64,000 nucleotides of DNA from Rubripirellula amarantea (GTDB taxonomy: Bacteria; Planctomycetota; Planctomycetia; Pirellulales; Pirellulaceae), in NCBI RefSeq assembly GCF_007859865.1, contig NZ_SJPI01000001.1, positions 1,488,001 through 1,552,000 on the forward strand. The letters run 5' to 3'. The position numbers were made by a program, and so were the translations under genes. This document shows, piece by piece, positions 51,694 through 60,801 of this stretch (its first letter is position 1; each line of letters opens with the position of its first letter). Under the pieces are notes generated by a model. The model was not told the DNA's origin, did not search any database, and worked only from the letters and a program-made list of their open reading frames with translations.

Positions 51694-52614
51694 CTAGGTG
51701 CTTTCGGGGTAGGGCAACGGCAGGCCGTTAAGTTCTGCCATCGCATTGCTAGCAGCATTTTGCTCGGCGTCTTTCTTGTTGCTGCCCCAGGCGGCAGTGA
51801 ATTGCCGGTCCGCGATCACAGCGGCAATCAAGAACGACTTGCGATGATCGGGTCCGGATTCTCGAACCAGTCGATACACCGGGGTGCTGGAAAGTTCACG
51901 TTGCGCGTACTGTTGCAGCGATGATTTGTAGTTGTTGGCGCCTTGGCCTTCGACGGCTCGCTTGACCTCGCCGGCGAGCCATTTCTTGAGTCGATCGCGA
52001 ACGACGACGATTCCCCCGTCTAGATAGATGGCGGCAACAACCGACTCGAAGACGTCGCTTACCAGAGAACGAGGATAGCTTCGGTTTCTGGTCACACCGC
52101 GGCCGACGATAAGGCATTCATCTAGGCCCAATTGGCAGGCCACCTTGCCGCAAGCGCGACGACTGACCACCGCGGACTTGATTTTCGTCAAATCGCCTTC
52201 GTTGTACTCGGGGTAATCCTCGTAAAGCCATTGGCAAACGGTTAATCCCAGTACCGAATCACCTAGGAATTCTAGTCGTTCGTTGCTTGCCAGTCGGTGA
52301 GTAGCACCCGAAGCGTGGGTTAGCGCCGAAAGTAGGTACGAGACGTCTTTGAACTGATACTCGATGATTTCCTGGCACCTTAACAGCTTCGATTCTTGGT
52401 CCGAGCCATCGGCGCCATCTTTGGCATCAACCAATCGAATGACGTCTTCTTTTGACACCGAAGAATCGGCCGTTGACGTATCAACGTTGGGATCGGTTGA
52501 CGTGTCAACGTTGGGATTTGAAGGAAACAAGTCAGCGGCGAAGACTTGATAATCGGGCGACGCATCTGAACCAAGATTTGATTCAGCGTCGCGATCAGTG
52601 GGGAGATCTTTCAC
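51694..52614 (-). CDS. rnc: Ribonuclease III
   Basis: Cleaves double-stranded RNA in rRNA and mRNA processing. The catalytic domain has NERLEFLGDSVLGLTVC (signature), GDLTKIKSAVVSRRACG and DVFESVVAAIYLDGG with the second catalytic Glu; a dsRBD follows (NNYKSSLQQYAQRE, SNKKDAEQNAASNAMAELNG). I choose GTG 52614; TTG at 52683 would add 23 residues and a GTG further in (after the repeats) would remove about 55. The N-terminal extension carries a tandem NVDTSTDP repeat and an acidic stretch, unusual for RNase III. Confidence 0.9.
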   Translation of the reverse strand: MKDLPTDRDAESNLGSDASPDYQVFAADLFPSNPNVDTSTDPNVDTSTADSSVSKEDVIRLVDAKDGADGSDQESKLLRCQEIIEYQFKDVSYLLSALTHASGATHRLASNERLEFLGDSVLGLTVCQWLYEDYPEYNEGDLTKIKSAVVSRRACGKVACQLGLDECLIVGRGVTRNRSYPRSLVSDVFESVVAAIYLDGGIVVVRDRLKKWLAGEVKRAVEGQGANNYKSSLQQYAQRELSSTPVYRLVRESGPDHRKSFLIAAVIADRQFTAAWGSNKKDAEQNAASNAMAELNGLPLPYPEST

Positions 52615-52850
52615 GGTGTGACCGCGCAATCTCGAAAGATTGCGTCCTGGCGAGAACGTCGTTGAATACTTCCCAACTCGCAACGAAAAGATGCGTGCCA
52701 GAGATCCAACGATGGAAAACTACTTCGTCAGACGCCGGCGATTGAGAAACGAAGGTTCAGTTGTTGAACCAGCTCACTCAAGCGCCGGTGTTTGACCACA
52801 TCCGCAGGTTAGCACGTCTGGATGAATCTGCCTACCGAGAATGGATAACT

Positions 52851-54641
52851 CTAAGGCTTCTGACTTTGCGCCTTTGTCTTTGCCTTTGCTTTGGATCCCG
52901 CTTCAGCGATTTTCTGGGGGTCGTCAATGACCAAATAATGCCCGTGGTCGGCGGTGACAATCACGGCGGTGACGTCCCAAGCCCTGTTGTCGTCGACCCA
53001 CTTTGTCACAACTTGGAAAGCTTCATCGCCGCTGAGTACTGCGCCGATCGAGTTGTCAAGATTGTTGGCGTGATTGGCCCAGTCCACGTCCCCGCATTCA
53101 ATCATCAACCAGAACCCATCGATGCTGCGTTCGAGAACCGTCAACGCGGCCGCCGTCATCTCGGCAAGCGTCGGATTTTCATGAAGGTCTGCATCGCTGT
53201 ATTTTTCGGTTCCCGCAACATCAAACGTTGGTTTGTAGTCGCCATCTGCGGTTTGGAAAGGCAAGTGTTCCAACCCGAAGAACCCAAGCAACCGTTGATC
53301 ATTGTCGGCGGCCTGTTCGGCGGCCTTCATCAACACTTTTCTTCCCGACGTGCCCGAGGTGCGTTTGGCGACCACGTACTTTCCACCGTTTTCGATGTTG
53401 ACCTTATCGACATCGCGTTCGTGAAGGTACTTGTTGCCCGTGGCAAAATTGTCGCCTTGGTTCGAGTCAGATTTCGTACCTACACCGTGACCAGTGCCAA
53501 TTAACACATCAAGACCGGGAAGCGGATCTTCGCGATGGGACGACGAAGGCAAGCCGATCATATCACGTGCGATGTCTTGATAGTCCTTTCGCGAAACGTT
53601 GTTGGCGTAGGCGGCGCCGGGAGTCGCGTGACTAACGGGTACGCTCGTGACAACACCGACCTTCATCTCGGTGGCGGCTTGAAGCTCTCTCGCAATCGGG
53701 GTCAAGAAGGTTCCATCGGCGGCAACATTGATAGAACCATTAAAGGTCTTTACACCGGTAGTTAAACTCGTTGCCGAGGATGCCGAATCGGTGACGCCGT
53801 GCGGTTCTTCGCGATCAAGGCCCATCAAATAGTCGCGACCTTTCTGTTCGTGCCAGGGAGCGTCACCCCCTCGCGTACGGTTGAAACCACCGGTGGAAGG
53901 TTGTTTGCCGCTTAAGACGGTTTGCGAATTGACATCGAATTTGGCGCCCGTCAACAACGGACTGGTAACAACGAGGCCGAAGTCGGTAATCGTTTGCCGC
54001 TCATCCTGGATGGCCAAACCGGTTCCTCGTCCGCTTTGGTAGGCAACCCTACCTTGCTTGTAGATTGACGCTGCCTGGGTCGTTTGCCAATCCATCCCAT
54101 CAAACACCATCAAAATAATGTTGGTGTATCCCGCGTCCAACGCTGTCTTTTGCAGCCGATAGATATCGGTTTGATCAAAGTACATTGCCGAGGGATTAAG
54201 CGTGTGTTCGGGTACCAACCCATAAAGTTGCTTAAGCCGATCGGCGTCAGCGTACGGACTGCCCTGGTCTCGCCACGAATCTAGCGTGATGCCGAAGGTA
54301 TAGACGGGAATCAAGCGGTTGCTGTGATTGGTCCAATTGCTGAATTTGCCGCTTTGATTTCCCCAGTGTCCATAGACCGCTTTTTGGTCACGCATGGACT
54401 GCGACTGCATGTCCCGCATCAGATCCCCTGTGTTGAAGCGATCAGGTTTCGGCTCGGTCGTTTCACTTTCGGATTCTGTCGCGTCGAGAGGCTTGGTGTC
54501 CGAGTTTTCATTCTCGGTTTTGCTGGGCACACCGATTTCACCACCGGCCTTCGGTGCGCTGGCCACATCTTGAGACCAAGACGTATCAAAGCAGAAACAA
54601 AGCAGGACGAGGTAAAGACCGAGTCGGTTGAATAATGTCAT
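52851..54641 (-). CDS. Alkaline phosphatase (PhoA type)
   Basis: A 596-residue exported phosphatase (signal peptide MTLFNRLGLYLVLLCFCFDT, start ATG 54641). Metal and active-site motifs: Asp181 in MVFDGMDW, the nucleophile Ser286 in VTDSASSATSL, SVPVSHATPGAAY, IECGDVDWANHANN and TADHGHY. It is longer than E. coli PhoA (about 470) because of a ~65-residue acidic linker after the signal peptide. It releases phosphate from esters in the periplasm. It lies 82 bp after the PQQ-type propeller gene. Confidence 0.93.
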   Translation of the reverse strand: MTLFNRLGLYLVLLCFCFDTSWSQDVASAPKAGGEIGVPSKTENENSDTKPLDATESESETTEPKPDRFNTGDLMRDMQSQSMRDQKAVYGHWGNQSGKFSNWTNHSNRLIPVYTFGITLDSWRDQGSPYADADRLKQLYGLVPEHTLNPSAMYFDQTDIYRLQKTALDAGYTNIILMVFDGMDWQTTQAASIYKQGRVAYQSGRGTGLAIQDERQTITDFGLVVTSPLLTGAKFDVNSQTVLSGKQPSTGGFNRTRGGDAPWHEQKGRDYLMGLDREEPHGVTDSASSATSLTTGVKTFNGSINVAADGTFLTPIARELQAATEMKVGVVTSVPVSHATPGAAYANNVSRKDYQDIARDMIGLPSSSHREDPLPGLDVLIGTGHGVGTKSDSNQGDNFATGNKYLHERDVDKVNIENGGKYVVAKRTSGTSGRKVLMKAAEQAADNDQRLLGFFGLEHLPFQTADGDYKPTFDVAGTEKYSDADLHENPTLAEMTAAALTVLERSIDGFWLMIECGDVDWANHANNLDNSIGAVLSGDEAFQVVTKWVDDNRAWDVTAVIVTADHGHYLVIDDPQKIAEAGSKAKAKTKAQSQKP

Positions 54642-54722
54642 GGGAAACGACTTGGGATGCGACGGAAGAAAACGGTGAGGACAATCCAAGCAAATTTGCA
54701 GGACGGTATCTGGGGTCGCAGT

Positions 54723-56039
54723 TTAATCGGCAGACCCATTTGCTGTTAGGACGCCAATCGCAGCCAGATATTCTTGTCGTTGTCCGCCGCTTCCCTTTGC
54801 AAATCGCAGATAAAGCTGGTTGTCGACCGCCACGGGACTGGCAAACATGGAATCGCCAACTTGGTGGGTGGCCAAGAGTTCAAAACGATCAGGGATAGCC
54901 TTGATGATGAACATCTCCCCAGCCTCTGAAGCGAAATAGAAACGGTCTTGCACCAACAGCGGCGAAGAGCTGATTCCGCCACCAAATAAACGCTTCTTCC
55001 ACATTTCTTTGCCATCGCTCGTTCGCCAGCAATACGCCACACCGCTGTCGGCAACAGCAAACACGAAGTTATCGATCGTCAAAAGCGACTGCTCGTAGCA
55101 CTTCACACCATTGTTCCATAGCTGTTTCTCCGTTCCGTCGCCGCTGACGCACCAAGTTCCCGAAGCGGGGTTCCCACCGCTAATCATCACTCGTCGGCCA
55201 TCCCAGACGGCAGTGCCGCAAATGGCTTCAGTGCTTTCGTCGACAGACCACAATTTGCGTCCCGTCACCGGATCGTAAGATGTGATCATCTCGGCTCCGG
55301 CCAACAGAACCTGACGCGTCCCAGCAATGGTTGCCGCAATAGGTGAAGCAAAATTCAAATTGCTTGGACGAGGTACCTTCCAACGTTCGACGCCCGAGTT
55401 ACGGTCTAACGCGTAGAGTCCGCTATCGGGGCCATCGTATTCGGCTGCCACGATCACAAGGTCATCATGAATCAATGGACTAGCGCCATAACCAAATTGA
55501 AAACGCGACGGTTCAAAGCGGGATACGCGTTTTTGCCAAACCACTCGGCCCTCGATGGTCACCTTCGAAAGCATGATTGCATCGTCAGTGTGAAAAACCA
55601 CAAACAAATCTTCACCATCGAATGCCGGAGTTGGCGAGGCATACGAATTGTTGGAATGAATTTGGGCCGGCAGAGTTCCTCGGTGCAAAACCCATGAGTT
55701 CATCAATCGTCCGGACTTGCGATTAATTTTCACAAGGGACTGCGTCTTTTCGTTTGCATCCGCTGTCGTCAAGAAAATGGACTCCGCCACGACGATGGGC
55801 GAGGAGTGCCCACGGCCGGGTATCTTTGTCTGCCAGAGGACATTTTCGCCGGTATCGATGTTCCACCGAATCGGTGCATCGGTTTCGGACGACGCATGGT
55901 TGTCGCCGTTTTCCCCTCGCCAACTTGGCCATGTTTCGGCGCGAACCTGGGTGTGCATGCTTGCTAAAGACAAGCTAACGGCGACCGCCCCCAGAAAAGT
56001 GGCGGTCACGATTGAGTTGTGAATCAGTCTGACTGACAT
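54723..56039 (-). CDS. Secreted PQQ-like beta-propeller protein
   Basis: A 438-residue exported protein (signal peptide to VRA-ETWPSW). The chain is built of repeated blades: WPSWRGENGDNH, SPIVVAESIFLTTAD, TPAFDGEDLFVVFHT, LYALDRNSGVERWKVP, SYDPVTGRKLWSVD and WRTSDGKEMWKKRL, with the Trp and Asp pattern of PQQ-repeat/YVTN-type propellers. The start WPSWRG is common in planctomycete secreted propellers. It could bind a cofactor or a protein partner; no dehydrogenase signature is seen. Divergent from the oxidoreductase gene. Confidence 0.85.
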   Translation of the reverse strand: MSVRLIHNSIVTATFLGAVAVSLSLASMHTQVRAETWPSWRGENGDNHASSETDAPIRWNIDTGENVLWQTKIPGRGHSSPIVVAESIFLTTADANEKTQSLVKINRKSGRLMNSWVLHRGTLPAQIHSNNSYASPTPAFDGEDLFVVFHTDDAIMLSKVTIEGRVVWQKRVSRFEPSRFQFGYGASPLIHDDLVIVAAEYDGPDSGLYALDRNSGVERWKVPRPSNLNFASPIAATIAGTRQVLLAGAEMITSYDPVTGRKLWSVDESTEAICGTAVWDGRRVMISGGNPASGTWCVSGDGTEKQLWNNGVKCYEQSLLTIDNFVFAVADSGVAYCWRTSDGKEMWKKRLFGGGISSSPLLVQDRFYFASEAGEMFIIKAIPDRFELLATHQVGDSMFASPVAVDNQLYLRFAKGSGGQRQEYLAAIGVLTANGSAD

Positions 56040-56179
56040 GAGCTAAATCCATTGGTTCTGTCGGAGAAGAGACGATAGAGGCAATCCCGCCGGGTGCTTT
56101 CTTACCTGGATCTGATCGGCCATCATATCCCCAGAATGAATTTGACTGAATTAGTTCTCTTTCGAAGCAGATTAATAGT

Positions 56180-57181
56180 ATGCGTGTTGGAATCGTTGGC
56201 GTGGGATTCATGAGCTGGATCCATTACTTGGCCTATCAGCAAAGCAGTCAAGCCGAGCTGGTGGCGTTTTGTAGCCGTGACGATAAGAAACGAAGTGGCG
56301 ATTGGCGTGGAATTCAGGGCAATTTTGGTCCTCCCGGCGAGCAGATCGACGTTTCAAAGATGAATGTGTTTGCTTCGATCGATGAAATGCTAAAGGACGA
56401 TTCGATTGACGTGATCGACGTCTGCTTGCCTCCGTCGCTACACGCCGATGTTATCCGTGCTTGCTACGCCGCTGGCAAAACGGTGTTTTGCGAGAAGCCT
56501 TTGGCACTCAATTACGACACTGCACACGCGCTGGCCAACGAAGCTAAGCCAGGGCAATTGATGGTTGCTCACGTTCTACCGCTGATGAACGAGTTCGCGT
56601 TGGTCTATCAGGCCGCGCAGGACGGCCGCTACGGAAAGCCAATTGCCGGTCGGTTCAAGCGAACGATCTCGCCGCCCGACTGGATTCCGGATTTCTATGA
56701 CCCCAAGACTGTGGGTGGTCCGCTCGTGGACCTACACGTTCACGACGCTCATTTGATACGAGTGCTCTTTGGCATGCCGACGGCTGCTCACTGCGTTTGC
56801 ACACGTAAGGACGGCGTTCCCAAATACTATGAGACGGTGTTTGCGTTCGAGGAATCCGATCGAGTGGTCAGTTGCGGTGGTGGCGTGATGGATTCTCCGG
56901 CTCGTCCGTTTACCCACGGTTACGAAGTCACGTTTGAGAAGGCCACCATTCAATTTGAGTTTGCCGCCTACGCCGACGGCAGCACGGCTCATATCCCAGT
57001 CACGGTGTTGCACAACGATGGTACGTTGGATCGTCCCGACTTAGGGGACGGGGATCCGATCGCCGCTTTCCTTCGAGAAGTCGACTTGGTAGCCACATGC
57101 TTTCATAGCAAGAACATGTCTCCGATTCTCGATCCGAAAATGGCTGCCGACGCCTTGAAGATTTGCGAAATGCAAATGTGA
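56180..57181 (+). CDS. Gfo/Idh/MocA-family oxidoreductase
   Basis: A 333-residue NAD(P)-dependent oxidoreductase. Seen: RVGIVGVGFMSWIHYLA (Rossmann loop), DVIDVCLPPSLHADVIRAC, TVFCEKPLALN (E-K-P landmark) and GGPLVDLHVHDAHLIRVLF. No signal peptide, so cytoplasmic. Members oxidise or reduce sugars and related compounds; planctomycetes have very many and the substrate cannot be predicted. Confidence 0.92.
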   Translation: MRVGIVGVGFMSWIHYLAYQQSSQAELVAFCSRDDKKRSGDWRGIQGNFGPPGEQIDVSKMNVFASIDEMLKDDSIDVIDVCLPPSLHADVIRACYAAGKTVFCEKPLALNYDTAHALANEAKPGQLMVAHVLPLMNEFALVYQAAQDGRYGKPIAGRFKRTISPPDWIPDFYDPKTVGGPLVDLHVHDAHLIRVLFGMPTAAHCVCTRKDGVPKYYETVFAFEESDRVVSCGGGVMDSPARPFTHGYEVTFEKATIQFEFAAYADGSTAHIPVTVLHNDGTLDRPDLGDGDPIAAFLREVDLVATCFHSKNMSPILDPKMAADALKICEMQM

Positions 57182-57218
57182 TGGGCATCGCAAGCAACGA
57201 TCGTTTCCCCGAAAGGTA

Positions 57219-58085
57219 CTATTGCCGATCGGGCATGACGAAAATGCGAGTTGATTCCACAAAGTGTTGCCCGTCTGGTTGAAGCTGGCTGATCAGAACG
57301 GGACGAACGTGACTGGCATACTGTTCCGCAACCACAGTTCGCAATCCGTCTCGGCAAAGCAGGCGATCATCGCCATCCACTACGGTTTTAATCGCAGCAG
57401 TTTCATCAGAAAGCCAATACGGCTTGCGGAGAACTTTAAAACGCTCGTCTTTGAGTGGTGGAAGCGTACTGAGCTGCGATAAATAAACCCAGGCACCCTG
57501 ATGATGGTCCGGCGACAACAATTGCGGGATCGCTAGGGGACGCGGTTGGGCAGGCTGATAGAAAATTCTCCCTTTCACGAAGGCTTCTCGCCGCTGAACT
57601 TCCGGGAAGTATACCTCGCTGCGCGGCAACTGATGTTCAAACAAGCGTTTCATCTTGCGGTCGAAAGTATCGGCAGCATTAGGGCCGATGTAATGGCAGC
57701 CCATGCCAAGATCATCCGCATGGTAGAGATAGTATTTGATGGCGACTTCCCAATGAGTCAGACACCCTTCTTCATCTCGGAATAGAAAATCAATCTCACC
57801 AAGCGTGCGATTCCCCTCGCGCACTTGCAACGACTCTTCAACCACATCAACACAGCGGATGTGTTGAAGCCAATACAAAATCAACAGCTCGAAGTATCGC
57901 CCGACGCGTCGCATCGGCTTGTCCGCTAAAAAGGCCGACAGGTGTCCCGCGTCGACGGTGTACGGGTCGACGGTATCCGGGTCGATGCTCGGTATCCGAT
58001 TTTCAACAACGCTTGAGTCAGTGTTGATCAGTGACCGACTATTGATGGCCCAGGTTAGGTCTCGAACATGTTGAGAAGATTGCAT
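57219..58085 (-). CDS. DUF1853 family protein
   Basis: A 288-residue protein of the DUF1853 family. Seen: VGRYFELLILYWLQHI, REGNRTLGEIDFLFRDEEG, LTHWEVAIKYYLYH and GPNAADTFDRKMKRLFEHQL. The motif E-I-D ... W-E-V-A-I-K resembles the (P)D-(D/E)xK nuclease core, but nuclease activity is inference. Near the N-terminus, residues about 37-44 carry an imperfect DPDTVDPYTVDAG repeat. Function unknown. Confidence 0.8.
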   Translation of the reverse strand: MQSSQHVRDLTWAINSRSLINTDSSVVENRIPSIDPDTVDPYTVDAGHLSAFLADKPMRRVGRYFELLILYWLQHIRCVDVVEESLQVREGNRTLGEIDFLFRDEEGCLTHWEVAIKYYLYHADDLGMGCHYIGPNAADTFDRKMKRLFEHQLPRSEVYFPEVQRREAFVKGRIFYQPAQPRPLAIPQLLSPDHHQGAWVYLSQLSTLPPLKDERFKVLRKPYWLSDETAAIKTVVDGDDRLLCRDGLRTVVAEQYASHVRPVLISQLQPDGQHFVESTRIFVMPDRQ

Positions 58086-58337
58086 GGTCGCAGTCTAGCC
58101 GACCGATAGGAGACATCGGCGGCACCAGGGACCAGCATGTCGAAATCTAATGAGTTCCCGACGGCCGTTCGGACAATGGCCAAGTCGGCCTATTGGATTC
58201 TTAGACGGTCAAAGTGACGATACTCCACACCAAAAATCGCATTGAGATTAATGCAATCTTCATCATCGAAGGTGATCCAAGCTCGATATTCTGTTGCCCA
58301 GGAAGTTGATTCTTTTCATTCAATATGGGCGTCGAAC

Positions 58338-59576
58338 ATGGTTTGGAATTCTGCAGCGAAGTTTGGATTTGTATCGTTCATTGGCCTTTTGGCAGTAACC
58401 CTCTGCGAAAACGATGCATCCGCTGCCTCGCCCAACATCGAACTGATCGGTACCGCGACGATATCGGGTACCGCAGTAGATGCCACTGGCGAAACGGCTG
58501 CCCTCGTTGACGGCAGTCCTGCCAACCGCATGGGTGGTTGGTCTGGAATGGAGTGGTCCGGTCAAGGGAATCGCTTTTTCTTGCTGGCCGATCGAGGAGC
58601 CGGTGATGGACTAGTGGACTACCAATGTCGTTACCACGAAGTGGAACTAGAGTGCGATGAGAAAACTCGCCAGATTCAGTTTCGAACCATATCGACTCAA
58701 ACCATTGCGGGTGCGGACGGATGTCCAATCGTTGGTTCATTGACCGCTCACGCAAGCGATCTTGTAAAACATGCCTGCACTGCGATGGATCCCGAAGGTC
58801 TTCGTATCCTGGCCAACGGTGACTTTTTGATTTGTGAAGAATACGGACCTCGTCTAGCGGTCGTTGGTCGTGATGGGTTAGTCCGTCGAGAGTTCGTTAC
58901 CGCTGACACCTTTCGTTTGCTGTCGGACAAACCCGGCGAAGCCACCCACGGCGCGTTTCCCAACCGAGCCTGGGAAGGTGTTGCCATCACTCCCTCAGGC
59001 AATCGAATCGTCGCGGCTCTTCAGGGGCCGTTGATTCAAGACGCCGAAGTCGTCAATGGTTGGTTGACCGGCCAAGATTGTCGCTTTGCTGCTTACGACC
59101 AAACGGGCAAACCGACTGAGCAATGGATTTATCGCCTTGATAGTTCAAACGTTGGTTTGAGCGAAATTTTGGCCGTCGATGAAGAACGTTTCTTGGTTAT
59201 TGAACGCGATGGTGGACATGGCGACGACGCAAAGATCAAGCGTGTCTATCTTGCCGACGTGGGTGAGGCTGCGGATGTCAGCGATACCGATGATTTGATC
59301 ACGACTAAAGCTTGCGAACGTCAAGCGATCACGAAGACGTTGTTCTTGGACTTTCTTGACCCGCGTTTCTCGATTCGCGATGAGAAACCCGAAGGAATGT
59401 GTTGGGGTGAACCTCTGGAAGACGGTCGGCGAACTTTGTGGGTTTGTTGGGACAATGATTTCGAACCGACCCGGAACTCACTGATCGCCTGCTTTGCGAT
59501 TTCAGACGTTCCTTCCTTGGGGAAGGTGTCGCTGCAAAGCGACGTTCGTACTCAGAGTTCAAAACTGGATCGTTAA
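58338..59576 (+). CDS. Secreted esterase-like phytase-domain protein
   Basis: A 412-residue exported protein; start ATG 58338 gives a signal peptide (FGFVSFIGLLAVTLCENDASAA) and the codons upstream are unlikely to be used. The domain is the esterase-like activity of phytase type (PF13449-like): GGWSGMEWSGQGNRFFLLAD, DPEGLRILANGDFLICEEYG, NRAWEGVAITPSGNRIVAAL and LDFLDPRFSIRDEKPEGMCW. Such propeller proteins hydrolyse phosphate or organic esters in the periplasm or outside. Substrate unknown. Confidence 0.82.
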   Translation: MVWNSAAKFGFVSFIGLLAVTLCENDASAASPNIELIGTATISGTAVDATGETAALVDGSPANRMGGWSGMEWSGQGNRFFLLADRGAGDGLVDYQCRYHEVELECDEKTRQIQFRTISTQTIAGADGCPIVGSLTAHASDLVKHACTAMDPEGLRILANGDFLICEEYGPRLAVVGRDGLVRREFVTADTFRLLSDKPGEATHGAFPNRAWEGVAITPSGNRIVAALQGPLIQDAEVVNGWLTGQDCRFAAYDQTGKPTEQWIYRLDSSNVGLSEILAVDEERFLVIERDGGHGDDAKIKRVYLADVGEAADVSDTDDLITTKACERQAITKTLFLDFLDPRFSIRDEKPEGMCWGEPLEDGRRTLWVCWDNDFEPTRNSLIACFAISDVPSLGKVSLQSDVRTQSSKLDR

Positions 59577-59606
59577 AGATTCGCGATCGAGGGAAGACGA
59601 ACTTTC

Positions 59607-59637
59607 ATGGCTTGCCGCTTATTCGGCGGCAAGCCAT
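59607..59637. terminator. Bidirectional terminator-like hairpin
   Basis: ATGGCTTGCCGC (59607-59618) and GCGGCAAGCCAT (59626-59637) form a perfect 12-bp stem around a 7-base loop. It sits between two convergent genes, and the stop codon of the hydrolase (59619-59621) is in the loop. A short U-run is absent, so strength is uncertain. Confidence 0.55.
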
Positions 59638-60617
59638 CGTTTGCGGAAGAACTCAACCACGCGTTGGCTCGTCTTTGGATTGATGAACGTGATCATATGG
59701 CCTTGACCGGGCATCACTTCCAAATGGGATTCGATGTCCGCCTGAATTTGCGATTGATGGAACTTCCTGGCGCCTTCGATTGGCACGATCAAGTCTTTGT
59801 CGCCATGAATGATGTACGTCGGTGGGTCATTCGACGAGACGTGTGCAATGGGTGAAGCGGCAACATAGGCGACTGGCTTTTCTCGCTTGGATCCGCCAAG
59901 GAAGTATGCCATCGCTGTGTTGTCGAGCGGTAAAGAACGAAAGTCACAGGGCGGACCGCCTACGCAAACGCACGCGATCTCGGGCAATTGTCCCCAACGT
60001 GCATCCGATGGTGCCCACTCGCTAGCGCTGAGTTGTGTCTGAGATGGTTCGTCGGCCAGGGATGCGACCAACAACGATAGGTGTCCGCCTGCTGAGTATC
60101 CGAATAAGCCTAGGCGTGAGAGGTCCAAGTGGTATTCATCCTTGTGCGATCGCACCCAAATCAATGCGGAGCGAACATCGTCCACCTGAGCAGGGAACGG
60201 GTAGGTGGGCGCTAACCGGTAGTTGATCGTGATCGACGCGATTCCGTTTCGGGCAAGCAGACGCGAGTAGCCTTCGAGTGTCCATTTGTCACCACTGATC
60301 CAGCCCCCGCCGTGAACCACTACCACAACGGGAAATCCATCTTTGGGAGCCGGTCCCGGGGGAAGATAGATGTCGCAAAGGTTTGCTTTTGAATCCCCGG
60401 TGTCATCGCCGACGTATGCCACGTTGGGATGAACGACAACTGGTCCATTAACCGGTCCATTATCCAGATCGGTAGCCGGTTCATTGGCGGAAGCTCCGGC
60501 GGCGACTGATTCAGCCGCCCTTGGTTTGGGCTCAACCGGATCAGCCGTAACGGGCTCAGTCGCCCATGCGTGAAGCGACAAAGTGGCAGCCAAACTAACA
60601 AGAATCCAGCGATGCAT
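59619..60617 (-). CDS. Secreted alpha/beta hydrolase (esterase/lipase, BD-FAE-like)
   Basis: A 332-residue exported hydrolase (signal peptide MHRWILVSLAATLSLHAWA; start ATG 60617). Seen: the oxyanion motif VVVVHGGGWISGD, the nucleophile in GLFGYSAGGHLS, and the His in MPGQGHMITF. A ~40-residue low-complexity linker (ASANEPATDLDNGPVNG) follows the signal. Substrate unknown; the family includes feruloyl and acyl esterases. Confidence 0.87.
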   Translation of the reverse strand: MHRWILVSLAATLSLHAWATEPVTADPVEPKPRAAESVAAGASANEPATDLDNGPVNGPVVVHPNVAYVGDDTGDSKANLCDIYLPPGPAPKDGFPVVVVVHGGGWISGDKWTLEGYSRLLARNGIASITINYRLAPTYPFPAQVDDVRSALIWVRSHKDEYHLDLSRLGLFGYSAGGHLSLLVASLADEPSQTQLSASEWAPSDARWGQLPEIACVCVGGPPCDFRSLPLDNTAMAYFLGGSKREKPVAYVAASPIAHVSSNDPPTYIIHGDKDLIVPIEGARKFHQSQIQADIESHLEVMPGQGHMITFINPKTSQRVVEFFRKRWLAAE

Positions 60618-60801
60618 ATCGTTTAGTTGCAATTGGAGGGAAAGGTGTGTTCATTCCAAGAATCAAGCGATTTCCGGGAAAGAGTCAAAAGACAGCGAAC
60701 CTAGCGAGCGGTGACGCCTACGTATAATGAATCCGCTCGTTTATAGTACAGCGAGGTCGATCAAACCGCTTTCCTACTCATTTTAAAGACAAACCCCCGC
60801 C

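Noticed and set aside
52761-53504. 247-residue plus-strand frame
   Set aside because: Lies antisense to the alkaline phosphatase, whose active-site motifs are complete.
60618-60801. FMN riboswitch upstream of ribBA
   Set aside because: The conserved RFN blocks are absent from the interval.
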